Origin: JAMOBE01 sp039908285
GTDB taxonomy: Bacteria > Pseudomonadota > Alphaproteobacteria > Rhodospirillales > Rhodospirillaceae
DNA: 20,005 nt
Assembly (NCBI GenBank): GCA_039908285.1
Contig: JAMOBE010000067.1
Span: forward strand, 1 to 20,005
Direction of reading: 5' to 3'
Shown here: positions 15,393-20,005 of the stretch, one piece after another
Numbering within the stretch: the stretch's first letter is position 1
How the letters are laid out: each line of letters starts with the position of its first letter
Notes under the pieces: generated by a model
Seen by the model: only the letters and a program-made list of their open reading frames with translations
Told to the model about the DNA's origin: nothing
Databases searched by the model: none
Translations under genes and position numbers: made by a program

Positions 15393-15444
15393 ACCGGGTG
15401 CGAACCGTGGCGGCTATCCGGAAAGCCTATGAGGTGGGCCCAGC

Positions 15445-16305
15445 ATGTTCTTCATCGTCGGATCGATCGTCGTCTTCGTGACCGTCTTTGGCGGCTACAT
15501 GGCCTCGGGCGGCCACATGAGCGTGTTGTTTCAGCCCTATGAGTTCCTGATCATCTTCGGCGCGGCCATAGGGAGTTTCCTCATAGGAAACCCAAAAGAC
15601 GTGGTCGTCGGCACGATGAAGTCCATGGGGCTGGTCCTGAAAGGGTCTCGACACTCCAAAGCCACATACCTTGAACTGCTGACCATGCTCTATACGGTGT
15701 TCCGCCTAGCCAAGACCAAGGGCGATCTGGCCCTGGAAAGTCACGTGGAAAAACCGGAGGAGAGCCCACTGTTTCAGCGCTTTCCGAACTTTCTCCACGA
15801 CCACCACGCCCTGACGTTCCTCTGCGACTACCTGCGGCTTTTGACTCTTGGGACCAACAACTCCCACGAGGTGGAGTCCATCATCGACGCCGAGATCGAG
15901 GCCCATCACACCGAGGCCCATTCCCGTTCGGGGGCGGTGACCACCGTCGGCGACGCCATGCCGGCCCTTGGCATCGTCGCCGCGGTGCTGGGCGTGATTC
16001 ACACCATGGGCTCCATCACCGAGCCCCCGGAGGTGCTGGGGCATCTCATCGGCGGCGCGCTGGTGGGCACCTTTTCCGGGGTGCTGATCGCCTATGGCTT
16101 CGTCGGCCCCATGGGCAAGTCGCTGGAGCAGACCTTCAACACCGAGACCACCTACTTCCAGTGCATCAAAACCGGCCTGCTGGCCCACATGCAGGGGTAC
16201 GCGCCGCAGGTCTCGGTGGAGTTCGCCCGCAAGATTCTTCCCGACTCGGTGAAGCCCTCCTTCGCCGAGGTCGAGGACGCGGTCAACAACATGAGCAGCG
16301 AATAA
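15445..16305 (+). CDS. motA: Flagellar motor stator protein MotA
   Basis: MotA forms with MotB the ion-conducting stator that drives the flagellum at the inner membrane. The 286-residue protein matches the proton-type MotA family. It has two N-terminal membrane helices (about 2-20 and 33-50) and a cytoplasmic loop with the torque-generating charged residues (FRLAKTKGDLALESHVE, Arg87 and Glu98). Two later helices contain the conserved prolines (AMPALGIVAAVLGVIHTMG with Pro173; IAYGFVGPMG with Pro222). GAGGTGGG lies upstream of ATG 15445. motB follows after 24 nt and is surely co-transcribed. Confidence 0.98.
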   Translation: MFFIVGSIVVFVTVFGGYMASGGHMSVLFQPYEFLIIFGAAIGSFLIGNPKDVVVGTMKSMGLVLKGSRHSKATYLELLTMLYTVFRLAKTKGDLALESHVEKPEESPLFQRFPNFLHDHHALTFLCDYLRLLTLGTNNSHEVESIIDAEIEAHHTEAHSRSGAVTTVGDAMPALGIVAAVLGVIHTMGSITEPPEVLGHLIGGALVGTFSGVLIAYGFVGPMGKSLEQTFNTETTYFQCIKTGLLAHMQGYAPQVSVEFARKILPDSVKPSFAEVEDAVNNMSSE

Positions 16306-16329
16306 GCCGAAAGCGACGGGCTCCAGGCC

Positions 16330-17226
16330 ATGGCCGACAACGCCAATCCGACGATCATCATCGTCAAGCGCGTCAAGAAGGGCGGCCATGGACACCACGG
16401 CGGCGCGTGGAAGGTGGCCTATGCCGACTTCGTGACGGCGATGATGGCCTTCTTCCTGCTGCTGTGGCTGCTGAACGCCGTCACCGAGGAGCAGCTTCAG
16501 GGTATCTCCAACTATTTCGCCCCCACCACCGTGTCGAAGAGCCAGAGCGGCGCCGGCGGCATGCTGGGTGGTCAGGTGTTCGGTTCGGGCGCCCTGCCGT
16601 CCAGCACCTCCTCGCCCGCCGTCACCGTCTCCCTGCCCCCGCCCACCCTCAACGACGGCCAGGAGCAGGACGAGGGCACCGGCCTGCGCATGGAAACCGA
16701 CGAGGAGGCCGCCGCCCGCCACGAGCAGGAGCAGTTCCAGGAAGCCGCCGAAAAGCTCAAGGCCATCATCCGCAAGACCCCGGATCTCGCCGGCATGGCG
16801 CAGAACATCCTGGTGGACAACACCGCCGAGGGCCTGCGTATCCAGCTCGTCGATGCGGAAAACACGGCCATGTTCCCGTCCGGCAGCAGCGCAATGATGG
16901 ACAAGACCAAGAAAATCTTCAGCGCCATCGCCTCGGCCGTCAACGAAATGCCCCAGAAGGTCTCCATCTCGGGCCACACCGACGCGGTCAAGTTCAATGA
17001 CGCCTCGGGCTACACCAACTGGGAACTGTCCGCCGACCGGGCCCTGGCCAGCCGCCGCGTGCTGATTTCCGCCGGCATCAGGGAGGAACGCATCGCCCGC
17101 GTGGTGGGCCGCGCCGACACCGACCCTCTGGTGGCCAACAACCCCATCGACCCGCGCAACCGCCGCATCAGCATCGTCCTGTTGCGTGACATCGTCGCCA
17201 CCCCGCAGGACCAGCCGAAGCCATAA
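16330..17226 (+). CDS. motB: Flagellar motor stator protein MotB
   Basis: The protein has 298 residues. A short cytoplasmic N-terminus with a His/Gly-rich patch (KKGGHGHHGGAWK) leads into the single membrane helix AYADFVTAMMAFFLLLWLLNAV, whose Asp33 is the conserved ion-binding residue of the stator channel. A plug-like and linker region follows, rich in Ser, Pro and Glu (about 60-130). The C-terminal OmpA-like peptidoglycan-binding domain has FPSGSSAM, ISGHTDAV, NWELSADRALASRRVL and NPIDPRNRRISIVL. It anchors the stator to the cell wall around the motor. It follows motA directly. Confidence 0.98.
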   Translation: MADNANPTIIIVKRVKKGGHGHHGGAWKVAYADFVTAMMAFFLLLWLLNAVTEEQLQGISNYFAPTTVSKSQSGAGGMLGGQVFGSGALPSSTSSPAVTVSLPPPTLNDGQEQDEGTGLRMETDEEAAARHEQEQFQEAAEKLKAIIRKTPDLAGMAQNILVDNTAEGLRIQLVDAENTAMFPSGSSAMMDKTKKIFSAIASAVNEMPQKVSISGHTDAVKFNDASGYTNWELSADRALASRRVLISAGIREERIARVVGRADTDPLVANNPIDPRNRRISIVLLRDIVATPQDQPKP

Positions 17227-17412
17227 TCACCCTCTCCCTTCGGCGTGGTCGTTTCAGTGGGTAACGTGAGGATGTCGCAACCTGACCGGGCGTTCGGTAT
17301 GGGGTGGTCTTCCGTCCGCTTCTGCACCATATTGGTCGTTGATGGAGCGGCGGGCGACGATCGGGCTGAAGCGCCTACGCCGCCGCCCCAAGGGAATCAC
17401 GGCGAGAGCGAC

Positions 17413-18144
17413 ATGGATCACATCCCTCTCCGGCGACCGCAGTTCTTCTTCACGACGGCGCCCATGCCCTGCCCCTACATCCCCGGGCGGCTTGAGCGCA
17501 AGATCGTGACCGAGCTGTCCGGACCCGACGCCGAGACACTGCACGAGTCCCTGTCACGGGCGGGGTTCCGGCGCAGCCATTCCATTGCCTATGCGCCCGG
17601 CTGCACGGGGTGCTCCGCCTGCGTGCCCGTGCGCATCGTCACCGCCGGCTTCTCGCAGCGGCGCTCCTTCCGCCGCGTCCGGAGGCTGAACGCCGACCTC
17701 ACGGCGCGCCGCATTCCGGACCGGGCCACGGCCGAGCAGTACCGGCTGTTCTCCCGCTATCAGGAGTCCCGCCACACCGGCAGCGACATGGCGCTGATGG
17801 GGTTCTACGACTTTCGCTCCATGGTCGAGGACAGCCCCATAGACACCTTCATGGTGGAATTCCGCCTGGGGAACGGCGCCCTGATCGCGGTCTGTCTCGT
17901 CGATCGGCTGGGTGACGGGCTGTCGGCGGTGTACAGCTTCTTCGACCCCGAAGCCACCGCGCGGAGTCTCGGCACCTACGTGATCCTGTGGCTGGTGGAG
18001 GAGGCGGTGCGTCTCGGCCTGCCCTACATCTATCTTGGGTACTGGATCGCCGAAAGCCGCAAGATGGCCTACAAGCGACGCTTCAGCCCCATCGAGGCCT
18101 TTGGCCCCGGAGGGTGGGCTCCGTTGCCGGAACAGGAGGGGTGA
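17413..18144 (+). CDS. bpt: Aspartate/glutamate leucyltransferase (Leu-tRNA--protein transferase)
   Basis: The 243-residue protein belongs to the ATE/Bpt family. Bacterial Bpt transfers leucine from Leu-tRNA to proteins with N-terminal Asp or Glu, marking them for ClpS/ClpAP degradation by the N-end rule. Visible features are PCPYIPGRLERK with Cys20 and the CTGCSACVPVRI cluster (Cys64, Cys67, Cys70). Further on are FSRYQESRHTGSDM and the C-terminal GNAT-like part YIYLGYWIAESRKMAYKRRFSPIEAF. ATG 17413 was chosen because the family N-terminus begins there; GGCGAG precedes it. The open frame upstream to 17245 has no family character. The gene stands alone on its strand. Confidence 0.96.
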   Translation: MDHIPLRRPQFFFTTAPMPCPYIPGRLERKIVTELSGPDAETLHESLSRAGFRRSHSIAYAPGCTGCSACVPVRIVTAGFSQRRSFRRVRRLNADLTARRIPDRATAEQYRLFSRYQESRHTGSDMALMGFYDFRSMVEDSPIDTFMVEFRLGNGALIAVCLVDRLGDGLSAVYSFFDPEATARSLGTYVILWLVEEAVRLGLPYIYLGYWIAESRKMAYKRRFSPIEAFGPGGWAPLPEQEG

Positions 18145-18164
18145 GGGCGATTGCTGACGTAGAG

Positions 18165-18211
18165 AAAAAAGGCGCAACGCGACTGAGCCAGCTTGCCGGT
18201 ATGACTCGGTC
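18165..18211 (-). terminator. Possible terminator of the small pilin gene
   Basis: On the minus strand GACCGAG (18211-18205) can pair with CTCAGTC (18187-18181) with one G-T wobble. A run of six T (18170-18165) comes 10 nt later. The stem overlaps the stop codon of the 58-aa pilin. The distance from stem to T-run is longer than usual, so this is tentative. Confidence 0.3.
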
Positions 18212-18386
18212 ACATGAGGTCGGAAATCGTGCCGGCGACGGAGTCGAAAAGACTCCCGGCGGCGTCCCCGAAGGTGGCGAGGGAAGCGGCGATCGCGACG
18301 GCGATGCCGACGGCGATGAGCCCGTACTCGATCGAAGTGGTCGCCCGACGATCGCGGAGCAACCGCAATGGCTTGATGCCAAACAT
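18210..18386 (-). CDS. Small Flp/Fap-type pilin (58 aa)
   Basis: This short gene encodes MFGIKPLRLLRDRRATTSIEYGLIAVG at its start, then a hydrophobic helix (IAVAIAASLATFG) and a C-terminal tail ending in VAGTISDLM. The basic leader, the TTSIEYGLIA motif with Glu and Tyr at +5 and +6, and the following helix are those of Flp-type class IVb prepilins, cut by a TadV-like peptidase and assembled by a Tad machine. The residue before the cleavage site is Ala rather than the usual Gly, which may reduce processing. GGAG lies about 9 nt before the ATG. A second pilin gene lies 119 bp upstream on the same strand. It could be a minor pilin or a decaying duplicate, but the frame is intact. Confidence 0.75.
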   Translation of the reverse strand: MFGIKPLRLLRDRRATTSIEYGLIAVGIAVAIAASLATFGDAAGSLFDSVAGTISDLM

Positions 18387-18455
18387 CCGACCGCTCCGAC
18401 TGGGGAGAACGGCAGCCCGCCACCCTGAGACGTAAAGAATACTCGCGAAACGACC

Positions 18456-18489
18456 GGACGGAGGCGCGGCGTTGACCGCGTCTCCGTCC
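18456..18489 (-). terminator. Strong 14-bp hairpin between the two pilin genes
   Basis: GGACGGAGGCGCGG (18456-18469) pairs along its whole length with 18476-18489, with one G-T wobble and a 6-nt loop. It lies 16 bp beyond the stop of the 68-aa pilin. Reading leftward only a short TTT follows, so it is a weak or partial terminator, or an mRNA-stabilising stem that would give the first pilin higher expression than the second. Confidence 0.55.
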
Positions 18490-18505
18490 CTGGTCTGGTT
18501 CCGGA

Positions 18506-18712
18506 TCAGTCCAAATTTCCGGCGACGTTGCTGAACATGGCCGCAAGGTTCGTGCCGATCAGCTGCACGCCCGTCACGATGGCGACGGTAATGCCGGCGG
18601 CGATCAGGCCGTATTCAATGGCGGTGGCGCCCCCTTCCCCAGTCATCAGCGCCTTCATGCGGCGGCTCAGAGTATCCTTCGCGAGGGCGATACGAATGTA
18701 CGTGCTCAACAT
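18506..18712 (-). CDS. flp: Flp/Fap-type class IVb pilin
   Basis: The 68-residue prepilin starts MLSTYIRIALAKDTLSRRMKALMTGEGG. It continues with the canonical ATAIEYGLIAAGITVAIV motif, cut after the Gly by a prepilin peptidase, which leaves Glu at +5 and Tyr at +6. The hydrophobic helix continues to about residue 52, and the tail is NLAAMFSNVAGNLD. Such pilins form the thin adhesive Flp filaments built by Tad systems. AGGAG lies 8 nt before ATG 18712, a very strong ribosome-binding site. An internal ATG at residue 19 would give a shorter leader, more like other Flp pilins. No tad or cpa assembly genes lie in the window. A perfect CRP-type site lies 103 bp upstream. Confidence 0.93.
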   Translation of the reverse strand: MLSTYIRIALAKDTLSRRMKALMTGEGGATAIEYGLIAAGITVAIVTGVQLIGTNLAAMFSNVAGNLD

Positions 18713-19028
18713 GGTACCTTCTCCTGTCTACATCGAACTCGACTGCGTCTTGCAATGTCGGTTCTGTTTCATCCAGCGTCGAAAGCAACATTACCGTTTG
18801 CGGCATCCCGATGCTGTGACAAGTATCACACCGTGGTCGAATTACGAATATTTTTCACGCCGCACCCCGGTTTCGCCAGGTCATGCCCCAGGCGCCCCAT
18901 CCGGGCGGCCGGAAACGGTGGCCACGATGCCCACTTCCATCATGACCGCAGTCTTACGCAATTTTCAGCATTTTGCAATCAACGATACAGAGAACAAATA
19001 GTGATCTGCGGGGGTCGAGGACTTCGGA
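18713..19028 (-). other. 316-bp gene-free region upstream of the pilin gene
   Basis: No convincing coding region is visible on either strand. The part nearer the pilin gene is markedly richer in A and T than the rest of the window and contains the CRP-type site at 18815-18830. An AT-rich run (AAAAATATTCGTAATTCG on the minus strand, about 18838-18855) could be an UP-type or curved element. A GATACT hexamer on the minus strand overlaps the site and could serve as a -10, but no good -35 is seen. The half near 19028 shows nothing I can assign. Confidence 0.5.
18815..18830 (-). promoter_or_regulatory. Perfect CRP/FNR-family binding site
   Basis: TGTGACAAGTATCACA has both half-sites TGTGA and TCACA separated by exactly 6 nt, the consensus for CRP-type regulators. 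Its edge is 103 bp upstream of the pilin ATG at 18712, and no gene lies on the other side in the opposite direction, so the pilin is the likely target. Whether a cAMP-binding CRP or another member of the family binds here cannot be told from the site alone. Confidence 0.6.
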
Positions 19029-19670
19029 TCAAATCCGGTCGCGCTCGAACCGCAGGCGGATCGTCCCGCCGCCGACTTCGAATGCCTGCCGAATCCACAG
19101 CGTGACGATGATGCCGAGGCACGAGCCCATGATCACGTCGCTGAAATAGTGGACGGTGGTGACGAACCGGCTGGCGCTGACCAGCACCGCCAGCACCAGA
19201 TAGGCGGCATCATAGCGGGGATGGATGCACACGAGGGCCACCATGGCCGCCCAGATGGTCTGGCTGTGACCGGAGGGAAACGAGTTCATGGCCCACTGGG
19301 TGTTGAACGGCTCGAACCCATAGAGGCCGCTCTCGAACAGGGCACGGGGCCGATAGCGGCCGATGACGACCTTGAGACCCGCCACCAGCGCTCCCGAAGC
19401 CCCAAGGGCCGTCAGCATGAACAGCGCCGCCCGCGCCCGCTCGGCCAGGCGCTGGCGGCAAATCGGGTCGCCGGACCGGCCGGCGGCGATGCGCAAGGCC
19501 ACGAACGCCCCCCCGGACAGGGCGAACCATGGCCCCGCCTCCCCCAGCACGGTGATGGTCTTGAAGAAGCCTTCCAGGTGCGGCGTAAGGTGACCCTTCA
19601 AAAAAAGGGCGAGCGGCCGGTCGATGGCCACCATGGCGATGGCGCAGAACACGGCAACCGCTGTCAGCAT
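19029..19670 (-). CDS. PAP2-family membrane phosphatase
   Basis: The 213-residue polytopic protein carries all three signature motifs of the PAP2 superfamily: KVVIGRYRPR (Lys100, Arg107, Pro108), PSGHS (132-136, His135) and SRFVTTVHYFSD (Arg168, His174, Asp178). Hydrophobic helices lie near 1-17, 38-62, 82-100, 138-150, 157-167 and 179-192, with the active site expected at the outer face of the membrane. Members dephosphorylate phosphatidic acid, undecaprenyl pyrophosphate or other lipid phosphates; recycling of the glycan carrier lipid is one plausible role. ATG 19670 was chosen because the first helix starts there and GGGAG lies just upstream. That ribosome-binding region is embedded in a palindrome. 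Confidence 0.93.
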   Translation of the reverse strand: MLTAVAVFCAIAMVAIDRPLALFLKGHLTPHLEGFFKTITVLGEAGPWFALSGGAFVALRIAAGRSGDPICRQRLAERARAALFMLTALGASGALVAGLKVVIGRYRPRALFESGLYGFEPFNTQWAMNSFPSGHSQTIWAAMVALVCIHPRYDAAYLVLAVLVSASRFVTTVHYFSDVIMGSCLGIIVTLWIRQAFEVGGGTIRLRFERDRI

Positions 19671-19677
19671 TTTCACT

Positions 19678-19703
19678 CCCTCTCCCCCCGGGAGAGGGCT
19701 TTT
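19678..19703. repeat. Dispersed palindrome copy D overlapping the PAP2 ribosome-binding region
   Basis: CCCTCTCCC (19678-19686) and GGGAGAGGG (19690-19698) form a perfect 9-bp stem with a 3-nt loop, followed by CTTTT on the + strand. It is the same element type as at 16-51 and 2542-2579. On the minus strand the stem ends 7 nt before the PAP2 ATG and takes in the purine-rich ribosome-binding sequence. On the + strand it has terminator shape, but no rightward gene precedes it here. Confidence 0.65.
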
Positions 19704-19756
19704 GTTGGTTTCAGTGCCAATGCATTTTTCTTCACCCGATTGCCCTGGCACCGGCC

Positions 19757-20005
19757 TCACCCCCCCAGTCTTTCCGCCAGGGTCTGGGCTGTGGCGAGGG
19801 CGGTCTTGAAGTCGAGGACGGTCAGGGCCGACTCGAGGACCTCAAGGTCCTGGTCATAGCCATATCCCTTCAGGCCCTCGCGGATTTCGTCGGCGAGGGC
19901 GACCGCGCGCATGCTGCGGGTCTTCGCCATGTCGATCAGACGCCGGCAGTCCTCGGCCAACTGGTCCTTCCGCGCCGCGGTGAGGGTTGGTGCCGGTGCC
20001 GCCGC
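19757..20005 (-). CDS. C-terminal fragment of an unidentified protein (runs off the window)
   Basis: The frame is open to the window edge and gives the last 82 residues of a longer protein. An Ala/Pro-rich linker is followed by KDQLAEDCRRLIDMAKTRSMRAVALADEIREGL and YDQDLEVLESALTVLDFKTALATAQTLAERLGG. The end is helical and acidic, with the alternating L..A pattern seen in C-terminal tails of some signalling proteins, including HPt-like helical domains. No phospho-acceptor His is visible here, so this is not a firm assignment. A TTG at 19960 could be an internal start but has no clear ribosome-binding site. The stop lies 87 bp upstream of the PAP2 start. Confidence 0.65.
   Translation of the reverse strand, partial: AAAPAPTLTAARKDQLAEDCRRLIDMAKTRSMRAVALADEIREGLKGYGYDQDLEVLESALTVLDFKTALATAQTLAERLGG

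Noticed and set aside
15302..15395. Possible cyclic di-GMP (GEMM-type) riboswitch: GGCAAACC near 15299-15306 and GCGAAAGCC near 15348-15356
   Set aside because: The spacing and order of the conserved blocks do not match; the GGCAAACC lies within the promoter spacer and the GGGACGCAAAGCC-type block is absent.
18214..18435. Plus-strand open frame of 73 codons over the small pilin
   Set aside because: The minus strand encodes a clear Flp-type motif with a ribosome-binding site; the plus product has no recognisable feature.

Overview
The window is a G+C-rich chromosomal segment from a motile Alphaproteobacterium. It most resembles the Rhodospirillaceae/Magnetospirillum group. That placement is an impression from the MotA/MotB type, the two methyl-accepting chemotaxis proteins, the Bpt-type N-end-rule enzyme, the Flp pilins and the many overlapping start/stop codons. 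No rRNA or other decisive taxonomic marker is present.

Region 1 (1-6114) is a cell-surface carbohydrate locus. A leftward pair encodes a DegT-family sugar aminotransferase and a zinc-binding-domain sugar C-methyltransferase, overlapping by GTGA. A divergent rightward trio encodes a NodU/CmcH-type carbamoyltransferase, a long SGNH-hydrolase-like protein (ATGA overlap) and a 141-residue protein of unknown function (10-nt overlap). Together they look like a set that makes and decorates an unusual sugar on O-antigen, capsule or flagellin. A good sigma70-type promoter and a dispersed palindrome lie in the divergent gap.

Region 2 (6115-10353) is a tight leftward operon. Its order is a 100-aa unknown protein, a Cupin_5 (DUF985) protein with no ATG/GTG/TTG start, a histidine phosphatase, RNase D and a polytopic membrane protein. 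A tRNA-Glu(CTC) gene follows 42 nt downstream on the same strand.

Region 3 (10354-17226) is a chemotaxis and motility block. It holds a small unknown gene, a 161-bp nested palindrome that looks like a MITE, one chemoreceptor with a helical-bimodular-type sensor preceded by an 11-G tract, a second chemoreceptor with a different sensor, and motA-motB behind a structured leader.

Region 4 (17227-20005) holds bpt (Leu-tRNA to protein transferase) on the + strand. On the - strand it has two small Flp-type pilins, one of only 58 aa, preceded by a perfect TGTGA-N6-TCACA CRP-type site. A PAP2 phosphatase whose ribosome-binding region sits in a palindrome follows, then the 3' end of a gene running off the window.

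I see no CRISPR array, no intact transposase and no obvious phage or defence system. The most unusual signals are the nested palindrome, the G tract at the chemoreceptor start, the missing start codon of the cupin gene, the CRP-type site over the pilins and the carbamoyl/SGNH/orphan operon.
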